Source: Syntrophomonas sp. UBA5314
GTDB taxonomy: Bacteria > Bacillota > Syntrophomonadia > Syntrophomonadales > Syntrophomonadaceae
Assembly (NCBI GenBank): GCA_002410325.1
Contig: DHRK01000007.1
Coordinates: 1-61,289, forward strand
Direction of reading: 5' to 3'
Length of the DNA: 61,289 nt
The notes beneath the pieces were generated by a model that did not search any database, was not told the origin of the DNA, and was given only the letters and a program-made list of their open reading frames with translations. Position 1 is the stretch's first letter; each line of letters opens with the position of its first letter. A program made the translations under genes and the position numbers. Below, one piece after another: positions 34,909 to 43,811 of the stretch.

Positions 34909-36166
34909 GAGCTTCTCCTTCTATAATAAGCAGGGCCTCGTTTTCGCTGGCGACCTGGCAATAGGCATATTTCACGAGACTGGTGTAGAGCTTGGCAGCC
35001 CGTCCTCCGGTATAGTCTCTATCCTCAATTGCCTGGCTATCAATTACTATCACCCGGCATCCATCCCGGGCCAGCTCCAGAAGCGACTGCAGGTTGGCCA
35101 GATTGCCCGAGCCGAATGGTATGGGGGGAAGCAGGACATAATCAGCTTCCTGCATAAGCTTTAGGTTATATGCCAGGCTGGCCGGGTCGATTTCGCTGAA
35201 AGGAGCGGTCTCAGCGATTTTAAGGTTCAGTCGCACCGCATCGTGCCAGTCGGAATCACCGACATTGAGTACACCGGTTGTCACTCTCCAACCCTTTTCG
35301 GTTAAATAATTATACAAGCGCCCGCAAGAGCCTCCCCCGCCAATGATATGTACGGAGCGGGTATTTTCTTTAAAAGAGCGCCGGCGATCGGTATTGAAAA
35401 CAATAGTGGGCCGGGCGTCGGGACTGCGGTATTCAACCTGCACCCGGCAGCCGTATACTTCTTGAATCAGATCAGACGACAGCACCCGGGCCGGGTGTCC
35501 GGCCGCATAGATGGCTCCTTCCTTTAATATCAGGATGGAATCGCAGTAATGCGAGGCGAGATTCAGATCGTGCACCACCATTACAACCGTAAGACCCTGA
35601 TCCCGGCGCAGTTTGTTCAACAATTCCATCATCTCAATTTGATAGTTGATATCGAGAAAGGAAGTAGGCTCATCCAGAAACAAAACCCGGGGCTCCTGAG
35701 CCAAAGCCCGGGCGATAACGATCCGCTGCTTTTCGCCACCGCTCAGTTCGGTAATCAGTCGCCCGGCCAGATGGGAAGAGCGGGTCAAATGCAGGGCTTT
35801 ATCCACTGCTTCCCGATCACGAGGGCCTTCTCTTTGAAACCGTTTCAGGTGGGGCATGCGGCCCATCATGACCATATCTTCCACCGTAAAGGGAAACTCA
35901 TTCCCGCTTTCCTGAGCTACAAAAGCGACCTGGCTCGCTACCTGCCGGGCTTCCATTTTATACAGGTCCCGGTCCTGGAGCATCACTTGGCCCTGGCGGG
36001 GAGGAAGGACCCTGCTCATAGCCCGCAGCAGAGTCGATTTACCGGAGCCGTTGGGTCCTACGATTCCCATTATTTCTCCCTGCCCTACCGCGAAATTGAG
36101 GCCGTTTAGCACCGGCCAGGCGCCGTAGGAGCAGCTTACGTCCAATAACTTGAGCAGCACGCGCAC
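34889..36166 (-). CDS. btuD: Cobalamin/corrinoid ABC transporter ATPase fused to an unknown C-terminal domain
   Basis: 425 residues. Residues 1-255 are an ABC ATPase: Walker A GPNGSGKSTLL, signature LSGGEKQR, Walker B VLFLDEPTSFLD and a downstream H-loop HDLNLASHYC. Residues about 270-425 form an extra domain beginning VHIIGGGGSCGRLYNYL and continuing GVLNVGDSDWHDAVRLNLK, with a Rossmann-like glycine-rich start. I do not recognise its function. The gene follows btuC by 38 nt and overlaps cobU. A GTG start at 36166 or 36160 follows GAGGAGG. It powers uptake of corrinoids with BtuC and BtuF; the tail may link uptake to corrinoid handling (speculative). Confidence 0.88.
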   Translation of the reverse strand: MRVLLKLLDVSCSYGAWPVLNGLNFAVGQGEIMGIVGPNGSGKSTLLRAMSRVLPPRQGQVMLQDRDLYKMEARQVASQVAFVAQESGNEFPFTVEDMVMMGRMPHLKRFQREGPRDREAVDKALHLTRSSHLAGRLITELSGGEKQRIVIARALAQEPRVLFLDEPTSFLDINYQIEMMELLNKLRRDQGLTVVMVVHDLNLASHYCDSILILKEGAIYAAGHPARVLSSDLIQEVYGCRVQVEYRSPDARPTIVFNTDRRRSFKENTRSVHIIGGGGSCGRLYNYLTEKGWRVTTGVLNVGDSDWHDAVRLNLKIAETAPFSEIDPASLAYNLKLMQEADYVLLPPIPFGSGNLANLQSLLELARDGCRVIVIDSQAIEDRDYTGGRAAKLYTSLVKYAYCQVASENEALLIIEGEAHDAIQS

Positions 36167-36204
36167 CCTCCTCGCATACCGGGGTTATTATAGCTTACAT
36201 TATA

Positions 36205-37245
36205 TTAAAATAGAGCTCGTTTTTGCCGTTTGAGCAGGTAAATAAAAAAGGGCGCTCCCACCAGGGCGGTTACTATCCCCACCGGAAGCTCTTCCGGGGC
36301 TATCAATACCCGGGCCGTGATGTCGGCCGCCACCATAAAAATAGCACCGGTTATGACCACCAGCGGCAAGAGGACCCGGTGGTCGGGACCGCTTATAAGC
36401 CTTACCATGTGCGGCACGATTAACCCCACGAAAGCAATCAGCCCACTGACCGATACACAGGCTCCGGTCAGCAAAGCGGCTGCGATAAGGAGCCGGAATT
36501 TAACCTGTTCAACATTTATGCCCAGGTGCTGAGCGGGTTCTTCTCCTATTAACATAGCGTTCAATTCACGGGTATACACCAATATGATCAACGATCCCAG
36601 TACGGCATAGGGCAGGAACATGGCCAGATGGTTCCAGCCCCGGCCGGAAAAACCGCCCATGAGCCAGAAGACCAGTTGATGCATATCACTGCCGCTGTAA
36701 TACATGCACAGGGAAACCAGGGCAGAAAGCAGCGAATTTACCGCTATGCCGGCCAACAGCAAAGTCATTACCGGCACCTTGCCCCCGCTCTTCGCCAAAC
36801 GGTATACTACCATGATAGTGAGAATGGCCAGGATAAATGCGAATCCCGGCACTCCGTAGGTCAGGCTGAGGTTCAGCATCCTCTGGGCCAGAATGGCAGT
36901 CACCGCGCCCAGAGCAGCTCCCGAGGAAACCCCGATGACATAAGGATCGGCCATGGGATTGCGGAACAGCCCCTGAAAGACAGCCCCGGAGAGGGCCAAT
37001 CCGGCTCCCACCAGGGCGGCCAACAGCACCCGGGGCAGGCGGATGGTAAATATGATGAGGTCGTGGGTATAGAGGCTTCCAACCAGTGAAGCGGGGTCGC
37101 CCCAGTGACGGTATAAAATGGTCAGTACTTCACCCGGCTTTATCCATACCGCACCCATGGCCACCCCCAGGATCATAAAAGCTCCCAGGGCGGCAGTCAG
37201 GACCAGGATAGTAAGCCTGTAGTTTATCTTGCTTGACCCGTACAT
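36205..37245 (-). CDS. btuC: Corrinoid ABC transporter permease (FecCD/BtuC family)
   Basis: 346 residues, very hydrophobic, with about ten membrane segments. Family motifs include RLPRVLLAALVGAGLALSG and QGLFRNPMADPYVIGVSSGA near residue 90, plus GLIAFVGLIVPHMVR near residue 265. It forms the channel for periplasmic or outer-face substrate delivered by the binding protein. It is encoded between btuF and the ATPase under the same riboswitch, which points to corrinoid and not siderophore transport. Confidence 0.9.
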   Translation of the reverse strand: MYGSSKINYRLTILVLTAALGAFMILGVAMGAVWIKPGEVLTILYRHWGDPASLVGSLYTHDLIIFTIRLPRVLLAALVGAGLALSGAVFQGLFRNPMADPYVIGVSSGAALGAVTAILAQRMLNLSLTYGVPGFAFILAILTIMVVYRLAKSGGKVPVMTLLLAGIAVNSLLSALVSLCMYYSGSDMHQLVFWLMGGFSGRGWNHLAMFLPYAVLGSLIILVYTRELNAMLIGEEPAQHLGINVEQVKFRLLIAAALLTGACVSVSGLIAFVGLIVPHMVRLISGPDHRVLLPLVVITGAIFMVAADITARVLIAPEELPVGIVTALVGAPFFIYLLKRQKRALF

Positions 37246-37269
37246 ATTTTCACATCACTTACATTATTT

Positions 37270-38226
37270 TTATTTAAATCTTTCCGGGTAAAATCCCCGG
37301 GCCAGCTGTTCGATGGCATCAACCAGTCTGGGTCCGGGCCGGGTAATTAAATTGGAATCAACGCCTATGACGCGCTGATTCCTGACGAAATTCACTCCCT
37401 GCCACCCTTTCCGGTTCAGGATTACCTCCGGGGTGGGCGTGTTGTCCATTCCCGCGCCGTAGGAATGCACCATAATGTCCGGATTTTGTTCAATAATCCA
37501 CTCTTCGCTGATGCTGGGATACTCGCCGGTCCCGCTTGCGGTCAGGCAGCGGCCTCCGGACAGGCTGATGATTTCTTTGATCAGGGTGTTGGGACCGATT
37601 GTCATAAGCGGTTCATGCCAGACTTCGTAGAAAACCAGGGGGCGCTTTTCAGAAGGCAGGTCGGCCAGTTTGACCTTGACCGCATCGATCCTCTGCGTCA
37701 GGCTGGCATTCAGGGCCCGGGCTTTTTCAGCTTCTCCGCAGGCCGTGCCAATGGCGGCAATCGTTTTTAAAAGGCTGTCGATATCATGCGGGTTGTAAAC
37801 CAGGACTTTAAAATTCATCGCTTCGAGTTGTTCCACCAGCTGGCCGTGCATGTCGGTGGCCAAAACCAGATCGGGTCTGGCCTCCACGATCTTTTCCAGG
37901 CTGGGGTTGGAGAAACCCCCGATCTTAGGCTTTTCTTGAGCTGCGGCCGGATAGTCGCAGTACGTGGTCACCCCCGTCAACCGGTCTCCCAGGCCCAGGG
38001 CAAAGACGGTCTCAGTAAAACCTGGCACCAGTGACACCAAACGATGGGGTTGGCTGTCAATATTAACTTGTCGTCCTCGGGCATCCGTTAAGGATAGCGG
38101 GAAGGAATCACTGCCGTCAGTAATTCCTGGAGTTGGCTGGGGAAGCACATTCCCCTTGCATCCGCTCAAAGCCAGGAGCAAGGCCAGAACCAGTAAAAAT
38201 ACCCGTGCCGTCTTCATATAAGCCAT
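37270..38226 (-). CDS. btuF: Corrinoid-binding lipoprotein (BtuF-like)
   Basis: 318 residues with a lipoprotein signal: a hydrophobic core LLVLALLLA then LSGC, so Cys23 is the likely lipidated residue. The mature part is a type III periplasmic-binding-protein fold (DARGRQVNIDSQPHRLVSLVPGFTETVFALG; later YDGNTVH-like DIMVHSYGAG). It captures the corrinoid at the outer membrane face and hands it to BtuC. It lies 24 nt before btuC. A second Met at residue 4 could also be the start; the GGAGGG is 10 nt before the first. Confidence 0.88.
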   Translation of the reverse strand: MAYMKTARVFLLVLALLLALSGCKGNVLPQPTPGITDGSDSFPLSLTDARGRQVNIDSQPHRLVSLVPGFTETVFALGLGDRLTGVTTYCDYPAAAQEKPKIGGFSNPSLEKIVEARPDLVLATDMHGQLVEQLEAMNFKVLVYNPHDIDSLLKTIAAIGTACGEAEKARALNASLTQRIDAVKVKLADLPSEKRPLVFYEVWHEPLMTIGPNTLIKEIISLSGGRCLTASGTGEYPSISEEWIIEQNPDIMVHSYGAGMDNTPTPEVILNRKGWQGVNFVRNQRVIGVDSNLITRPGPRLVDAIEQLARGFYPERFK

Positions 38227-38247
38227 AACGCTCTTCCCTCCCTAAAT

Positions 38248-39141
38248 TCAATCCGGCCTGTTTTCCGTTACAGGCGCGATAGCTGCCTTTTTTATATAAT
38301 GAAACAGCTGTTCCTCATTGCGCGGCGCTTCCAGACCCTCGCCTATCAAGCCGCTGCTCAGAAGCCCGGAAAAGACCTTTAAAACCCAGGGCTGCTGCAG
38401 GTTGTTTTCTTTTAAAACGCTGTGAGCGGTAAAAATGTCTTCCGGTCGGCCCCGGGCGACAACCGTACCATGATTTAACACATAACAATAATCCGCCCAG
38501 CGATAGGCCAGATCCATATCGTGGGTGGACATTATCAAGGTCTGGCCGGCACTATGGAGTTTTTCAAACAAAACCACCATCTCGTCCACCAGGCGGGGAT
38601 CTAAAAAGGCGGTGGGTTCATCCAGAATGACGACGGCCGGCTCCATAGCCAAGACCCCGGCAATCGCCACCCGTTTCTTTTCCCCATAGCTCAAATGGCC
38701 GGTGGGCTTGTTTTTCAGGCTTGTAATTCGGGTGATTTCCATGGCTCTCTCTACCCGGTCCTTCACCTCAGGCCTGGGAAGCTTCATATTCATGGGGCCG
38801 AAGGATATGTCTTCAAATACATTCATGGCAAAGAGTTGACTGTCGGGGTCTTGAAATACAATCCCCACCTGACTGCGCAATTCACCTAAAAATGACCGGC
38901 TGTATTTAACGGGCCGTCCTTCCAGCAAAATCTGTCCCTGCTGGGGCTTAAGGATGCCGTTCAAGTGCAGGAACAGGGTGGATTTTCCCGCGCCGTTGGC
39001 CCCCAAAACCGCTATTTTGCTTCCCCGGGGGATTTCCAGGCTGATTTGGTTCAGGGCCCGAGTGCCGTCAGGATAAGTATAGCTTACACCATCCAGGGAG
39101 AGAATCGGGGTCTGATGGCAGGCCAGCGAAAGTGCGTTCAT
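38248..39141 (-). CDS. cbiO: Energy-coupling factor cobalt transporter ATPase
   Basis: 297 residues. Walker A GANGAGKSTL, Q-loop FQDPDSQLF, signature LSYGEKKR and Walker B VVILDEPTAFLDP are typical of CbiO. It hydrolyses ATP for cobalt uptake with CbiMNQ. It overlaps cbiQ by 4 nt and is followed by btuF after 21 nt. The C-terminal part from about residue 235 (ENNLQQPWVLKVFSGLL) is a normal CbiO tail. Confidence 0.93.
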   Translation of the reverse strand: MNALSLACHQTPILSLDGVSYTYPDGTRALNQISLEIPRGSKIAVLGANGAGKSTLFLHLNGILKPQQGQILLEGRPVKYSRSFLGELRSQVGIVFQDPDSQLFAMNVFEDISFGPMNMKLPRPEVKDRVERAMEITRITSLKNKPTGHLSYGEKKRVAIAGVLAMEPAVVILDEPTAFLDPRLVDEMVVLFEKLHSAGQTLIMSTHDMDLAYRWADYCYVLNHGTVVARGRPEDIFTAHSVLKENNLQQPWVLKVFSGLLSSGLIGEGLEAPRNEEQLFHYIKKAAIAPVTENRPD

Positions 39142-39923
39142 ATTAATCCACTCCCCCGGTAAAAAATCAGCCCCAGCAGCAGGGCGTCAACGGCCAGAAA
39201 CCCGACGACCGTCATGGTCGGAGTTGCGGGCGGTTCCTCTTTTAAGACCCTCAGGGAGTCCGAATAGTTGCGGGATACCAGTCCGTTATACAAAGCGTTG
39301 GAGCGATGGATGACGTTCAAAAAAAGGCTGCTGGCCAGGAAGGCCAGGGAACGCAAACCGGTTTTAACATCCACATGACCCAGGCGGGCCGCCTGAGCGG
39401 TATGAATTCCCAAGGCCTGCTCCCAAAAGACAAAGATGAAACGAAAAACCAGGGTGATGAGTTCTATGAATAAATAAGGAATTCGGCAGCGTTCCAACTG
39501 CCAGGCAAGGTCTTCTATCGGGGTGGTCAGGGCCAGCAATAAAAGGCAGGCTACCGCTCCGCTGGATTTGGCTGTCAGCAGCATCGCATGGTGCAGGCCT
39601 GGACCGGTCATGCCGACAGTATAGGGACCGACGCTTATATCCCATAGAAATAGGGAGGGAGCGCTGGTGATGCTCAGGGCCACGCTCAGCGCGCCTATTA
39701 TTATGAAACCCAGGGGAACGGTAAAAAACTTTAAATAGATGCCGGCCGGTATTTTAGCCTGGGCGACAATGATAAAAGTACATATCAGCAGGGCCAGCAG
39801 GGGCGGTATTATCAAAGGTGAAAAAACACAGAGCACCATACTGACCAGCGCAAAGGCCAGTTTATCGCGGGGATGAATCGTGCGCCATTGATTAAAGTAG
39901 GCATATGAATGCAGTCCGTTCAA
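39138..39923 (-). CDS. cbiQ: Cobalt ECF transporter transmembrane protein
   Basis: 261 residues with four to five membrane segments and the coupling-helix motif AARLGHVDVKTGLRSLAFL (family A-R-G) contacting the ATPase. It starts inside the end of cbiN (4-nt overlap) and ends inside the start of cbiO, so it is tightly coupled in the cbiMNQO order. It transmits ATP-driven motion to CbiM. Confidence 0.9.
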   Translation of the reverse strand: MNGLHSYAYFNQWRTIHPRDKLAFALVSMVLCVFSPLIIPPLLALLICTFIIVAQAKIPAGIYLKFFTVPLGFIIIGALSVALSITSAPSLFLWDISVGPYTVGMTGPGLHHAMLLTAKSSGAVACLLLLALTTPIEDLAWQLERCRIPYLFIELITLVFRFIFVFWEQALGIHTAQAARLGHVDVKTGLRSLAFLASSLFLNVIHRSNALYNGLVSRNYSDSLRVLKEEPPATPTMTVVGFLAVDALLLGLIFYRGSGLI

Positions 39924-40261
39924 GATACCGCGTCCTTCTCCAGTTTCATCGGCTGGGCTGAATCATTTCGAGGGTTTTTGCTGCCCTTCCAATATCCCAG
40001 AACGTATCCCATTATTCCTGCTCCGATGGCTGCCTGCAGGGCAAAAAGAAGGCTTTCGATTTCCCCGCTGGGAGGCTCCCAAAGGGGGTGAAACCACACC
40101 AGGTAATCGGGGTGATCCTGCTCCAGCACAGCGGATACCTGATCATCAGCACCGGCAAATTCCGCTCCCGGGGGATGAATGAAAAACGGGATGGCTCCTA
40201 TGACAATAACCAGCAAAATCAGGATTAGATTGGTTCTAAACAAACGCCTCGGATCAGTCAT
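39920..40261 (-). CDS. cbiN: Cobalt transporter accessory protein CbiN
   Basis: 113 residues: one N-terminal membrane helix, an external loop FAGADDQVSAV...P.Y.VWFHP and WEPPSGEIESLLFALQAAIGAGIMGY with the second helix. These are the hallmark segments of CbiN, which inserts a loop into CbiM and stimulates cobalt transport. It overlaps cbiM (8 nt) and cbiQ (4 nt). Confidence 0.9.
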   Translation of the reverse strand: MTDPRRLFRTNLILILLVIVIGAIPFFIHPPGAEFAGADDQVSAVLEQDHPDYLVWFHPLWEPPSGEIESLLFALQAAIGAGIMGYVLGYWKGSKNPRNDSAQPMKLEKDAVS

Positions 40262-40946
40262 TTACGGACACCCCCTTGACTAAAACCCCCAGTTGGAATA
40301 ATTCTTCTTTGCTGTAGGTCGTGAGTAAAGTAAAGATGATTACGGTTAAAATCCCTTCGCTGATCGCCAGGGGGATCTGGGTGAGCGAAAATATGCCCAT
40401 GAATTTGGCCAGAGCAGCCATGAAACCGCCGGCTGGATCAGGAAAAGCCAGCGCCAGCTGCAAGGCGGTCATGCAATAGGTGGCCAGGTCCCCTAAAGCG
40501 GCCGCGCAGAATACCGCCAGCCAGTTGGGCCCTTTCATTTTTAACACCAGCCAGTAAAGACCCACTGAAACCAGGGGGCCGACTATCGCCATGGAAGTGG
40601 CATTGGCTCCCAGGGTGGTCAAACCGCCATGGGCGAGCAGCAGGGCTTGAAAGAGCAGAACGATTACTCCAATCACCGTCGATATGGTTGGGCCAAAGAG
40701 AATGGCGCATAACCCGATCCCGGTCGGATGCGAGCAACTGCCGGTAACGGAAGGAATTTTTAATGCGGATAGGATGAAGACGAAAGCGCCGGTCAAAGCC
40801 AGTAGGATTTTGAGCCGGGGCTCATGCTGAATGGTCTTGCTTATCGAGCGCAGTCCCAGCCATAGAAAAGGCAGGCATATGATCCACCAGAAAGCCGCCC
40901 AGCCCAGAGGTAAAAAGCCTTCGGCAATATGCATGGCAAATATCAT
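40254..40946 (-). CDS. cbiM: Cobalt ECF transporter substrate-capture protein
   Basis: 230 residues with about seven membrane helices and the motifs MHIAEGFLP, GSCSHPTGIGL and LTTLGANATSMAIVGP of CbiM. Cobalt is bound by the N-terminal Met-His pair of the mature protein. The strong ribosome site (GGAGG, 7 nt) points to ATG 40946, which adds MIFA in front of Met-His; an alternative ATG at 40934 begins exactly at MHIAEG but lies 19 nt from the site. First gene of the riboswitch-controlled transport operon. Confidence 0.92.
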   Translation of the reverse strand: MIFAMHIAEGFLPLGWAAFWWIICLPFLWLGLRSISKTIQHEPRLKILLALTGAFVFILSALKIPSVTGSCSHPTGIGLCAILFGPTISTVIGVIVLLFQALLLAHGGLTTLGANATSMAIVGPLVSVGLYWLVLKMKGPNWLAVFCAAALGDLATYCMTALQLALAFPDPAGGFMAALAKFMGIFSLTQIPLAISEGILTVIIFTLLTTYSKEELFQLGVLVKGVSVND

Positions 40947-41072
40947 TTTTACTCCTCCTTATAACCTGTTTATATCACCATGAGCTGAGATGCGCTCCTG
41001 GCCGTCAGGTTTTCTATGCTTAAATATTAGTAGTCTGTAACACCTCACTCGTTTCCAAGCGCTTTTCCTGAT

Positions 41073-41099
41073 AAAAAGCCCTGTACCGGTGTACAGGGC
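41073..41099 (-). terminator. Riboswitch-controlled terminator before cbiM
   Basis: GCCCTGTAC (41078-41086) pairs with GTACAGGGC (41091-41099), followed on the minus strand by TTTTT. It lies between the cobalamin riboswitch and cbiM, about 125 nt from the start codon. Confidence 0.85.
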
Positions 41100-41149
41100 C
41101 TAAATTTACGAATTCAGCCCATACACCGTGGACTTGCTTAGAACTCATC

Positions 41150-41285
41150 ACTATACGCAGGTTTCCTGACTCAGGTTCATCGCCTTCCTGCGCCTTCCCG
41201 ATTTCTCAGTGGCATCCGCAAGCCGGCTTCCCTTTACAGTGGCGGGACCGTGATGGCTTTGCACCATCTTCCCTGCTGTATATTC
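41150..41285 (-). ncRNA. Cobalamin riboswitch 1 (cbiMNQO-btuFCD-cobU)
   Basis: Minus strand shows the core GTCCCGCCACTGTAAAGGGA, the later GATGCCACTGAGAAAT segment, and the B12 box GAGTCAGGAAACCTGC close to 41154-41175. Order and spacing fit the adenosylcobalamin riboswitch. With the terminator downstream it should switch off cobalt and corrinoid uptake when B12 is plentiful. Confidence 0.92.
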
Positions 41286-41357
41286 ACTATTTGATTATAA
41301 ATATTATACCATTATACAATAAGTCGGCTGCAAATAAATGAACTAGGCTAGTGGAGT

Positions 41358-41936
41358 TTATCTCAACAGAATCTGTATGTCGTCGCCATTTATCATCAGC
41401 TTTACAAGTGTTCCGGGTTCCAGGGCATTCTCCCAGAGCTCCCGGGGATCCTGACCCAGGATGCTGTACAGGAAGGAGCGCATAACTCCGCCATGGGTAA
41501 CCAGCAAAACCGTTCCCGCGTGTTTCCGGGATATAGCCTCCATGAGAGCCCGAAAGCGCTCCAGCAGCAGGTTTACACTTTCCCCGCCGGGAACCGTATA
41601 ATCGCTGGTGTGCCGGAACCACTCCTCAAACTGCTCCGGGTAATCGCGGTAAATCTCAGAAAACGTCCGCCCTTCCCACCGTCCGAAAGACATTTCTCTC
41701 AGGCGCGGGTCGGGGATTACCTCCAGAGCAAGCGGCCGGGCGATAATTTGGGCGGTCTCTTTAGCCCGGATAAGATCGCTGCAGTATATGGCGTCAATCG
41801 CCTCATGCTGTAAAGCCAGGGCGAGCTCCCGGGCCTGCCGCCGCCCGGTTTCATTCAGGGGAATATCCCGCTGTCCCTGATACCTCTGTTCATGGTTCCA
41901 GTCGGTCTGGCCGTGGCGGACCATGATGACAATCAA
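41358..41936 (-). CDS. cobC: Alpha-ribazole phosphatase / histidine phosphatase family
   Basis: 192 residues. The catalytic RHGQTDWNHEQRYQGQRDIPLN near the N-terminus and the second His in VTHGGVMR (about 148) mark the phosphoglycerate-mutase superfamily. The B12 operon context and its last place after cobD support CobC, which removes the phosphate of alpha-ribazole phosphate or adenosylcobalamin phosphate. It overlaps cobD by 4 nt. General phosphatase activity cannot be excluded. Confidence 0.85.
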   Translation of the reverse strand: MIVIMVRHGQTDWNHEQRYQGQRDIPLNETGRRQARELALALQHEAIDAIYCSDLIRAKETAQIIARPLALEVIPDPRLREMSFGRWEGRTFSEIYRDYPEQFEEWFRHTSDYTVPGGESVNLLLERFRALMEAISRKHAGTVLLVTHGGVMRSFLYSILGQDPRELWENALEPGTLVKLMINGDDIQILLR

Positions 41937-43018
41937 GCCAGCACCTCCTTTAAGGCTTCCAACAAGCGAAGATTTTCGGGGCGTTTTTTCACGGCGATAC
42001 GGAAATGGCCGGGAGTGAGGTTTTCAAAGTTATCACAGTTACGGATGAGTATGCCTGCGGGCCCGAGCAACTCCTGAATCATACGGGCACTTAAGGTCTT
42101 GGCGGCCGGGATCTCCAGCAGCAGGAAATTACTGACCCCGGGATAGACTGTTAAACCGAGTCCGGGCAGTTCTCTTTGCAGGAACTCCCTTTCCCTTTTT
42201 ACAGTGCCTATCGTTTCATTTATATAGGAATGATCTGACAGCGAAGCCCTGGCCGCAACCGCGGCCAGTGAATTGATGCGCCAGGCGGGCAGCAGCTTCT
42301 CCATTAACAAGGCCGTTCTCGGGTGGACAACGGCATACCCCAAACGCAGCCCGGGAATGGCAAAAAACTTGGTTAAAGAACTTACCATGATCAGGTTTTG
42401 ATTCACTCCCGTTCGATCCCGCAGGGACTGCCCGGGATCGCCGACAAAGTCCAGGAAGGCTTCGTCAATTACTACCCTGGCCCCGATTCGGGCGCCCTGT
42501 TCTACAATTTCAATCAACCCGGAACGTTCAAAAAGATTGCCGGTGGGATTGTTGGGATTGCCTATAAAAATCAAGTCATCCGGTTTTATAGCCATACAAA
42601 ATGCTTTGACCGGCAGTCTGAAGCCCTCTTCCCTTTTTAATGGAAAATGTCGTATATGCGCGTCCGGCAGCCCCTGGCCATATTCAGAAAAGCAGGGGGC
42701 CAGCAGCAGAACCCTCCCTTTGTAAAACAGGCGGGCCGCCAGGTAGATCAGCTCCGAGCCGCCATTTCCCAGAACCACCTGTTCGCTTAACACTCCCAGA
42801 TAGCGGGCCAGTTCGTTTTTCAGGCTAATGGCCCCGGGCTCCGGGTAGTGGCGGATCAGCGGCAGTTGTTCTTCAATCGCCTTCAATGCCCGGGGCGAAG
42901 GCCCCAAGGGGTTGATGTTGGCGCTGAAATCCAAAATAGCCTGAGGGGCTATCCCCCATTTGTCCTGAGCCTTCCATACGTCCCCGCCGTGGGCGGGTGT
43001 TTTGCCTTCAGCAGACAT
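41933..43018 (-). CDS. cobD: Threonine-phosphate decarboxylase
   Basis: A 361-residue PLP enzyme of the aminotransferase I/II fold. The N-terminal HGGDVWKAQ...DFSANINPLG is characteristic of CobD, separating it from histidinol-phosphate aminotransferase. NPNNPTGNLFE and the PLP-lysine segment SSLTKFFAIPGLRLGY are present. It makes (R)-1-amino-2-propanol phosphate for the nucleotide loop. It lies between cobS and cobC, with a 4-nt overlap to the latter. Confidence 0.92.
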   Translation of the reverse strand: MSAEGKTPAHGGDVWKAQDKWGIAPQAILDFSANINPLGPSPRALKAIEEQLPLIRHYPEPGAISLKNELARYLGVLSEQVVLGNGGSELIYLAARLFYKGRVLLLAPCFSEYGQGLPDAHIRHFPLKREEGFRLPVKAFCMAIKPDDLIFIGNPNNPTGNLFERSGLIEIVEQGARIGARVVIDEAFLDFVGDPGQSLRDRTGVNQNLIMVSSLTKFFAIPGLRLGYAVVHPRTALLMEKLLPAWRINSLAAVAARASLSDHSYINETIGTVKREREFLQRELPGLGLTVYPGVSNFLLLEIPAAKTLSARMIQELLGPAGILIRNCDNFENLTPGHFRIAVKKRPENLRLLEALKEVLA

Positions 43019-43036
43019 ATTATTATCTCCACCCTC

Positions 43037-43780
43037 TTATATATGAAGACCTATTCCGACCACCAGTAGAAAAACCATCTCCGTAAACTCGCAAAGCGCG
43101 CCATAGGTATCGCCGGTGTGCCCGCCCAGGGACGTTGATATCACCCTGGCGACCACGATGCCGATCAAGGCGGTAATCAATAGGCCTCCCGCCAGCAACC
43201 CCGGGCCGGTTCCAAGAAAGGCCGCCGCTCCGGTAAGCAGCATGGCCAGAGGCCAGGCCAGGCGGCTGGCCTTACTTCCGAAGGCCCGGCCCAGACCCGG
43301 GCCCGGCCGGGCATAGGGATAATAGGCAATGGGCAGCAGCATCATGCCGCGGCCGGCGGCCGGCGCCAGCAGCAAAACCCAGTATTTGAGGGGATACGGC
43401 ATTAAACCGAGGAAGGAGACCTTCATCAGGAATACGGCGGCCAGGGCTATGGCGCCCATAGCTCCCACCCGGCTGTCCTTCATTATTTCCAGCTTGCGCT
43501 CCCGGTCCCGGCCGCTGAATAATCCGTCCGCGCTGTCCATGAGTCCGTCGAGATGAAGGCCCCCGGTGAGAATGATCCAGATAACGACTATCAGTACGTC
43601 TCCGGCCGTGCCCAGCGACAGGCGCATTTGCGCATAGGCAGCCAGGGCCAGGAGGCCGCCCAGCAAAAATCCGACCAGGGGATAGCAATACAGGGAAGCC
43701 GCCATCTCTTTTTCACTGGCGACCTTGCGGTAGACTGGGAAAACGGTTAAAAAACTTATGGCCAGACGCAGATACTTCAT
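43037..43780 (-). CDS. cobS: Adenosylcobinamide-GDP ribazoletransferase (cobalamin synthase)
   Basis: About 247 residues from ATG 43780, which has GGGAGG 9 nt upstream; a TTG at 43789 is less likely. The protein is mainly hydrophobic with several membrane helices. Diagnostic motifs: GGLHLDGLMDSADGLFSGRDRERKLEIMKDS(R)VGAMG pattern in residues about 75-110. It joins adenosyl-GDP-cobinamide with alpha-ribazole at the membrane. It lies between cobO and cobD. Confidence 0.93.
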   Translation of the reverse strand: MKYLRLAISFLTVFPVYRKVASEKEMAASLYCYPLVGFLLGGLLALAAYAQMRLSLGTAGDVLIVVIWIILTGGLHLDGLMDSADGLFSGRDRERKLEIMKDSRVGAMGAIALAAVFLMKVSFLGLMPYPLKYWVLLLAPAAGRGMMLLPIAYYPYARPGPGLGRAFGSKASRLAWPLAMLLTGAAAFLGTGPGLLAGGLLITALIGIVVARVISTSLGGHTGDTYGALCEFTEMVFLLVVGIGLHI

Positions 43781-43811
43781 CCTAGACAACCTCCCGAGTT
43801 GACCAGCTAGC

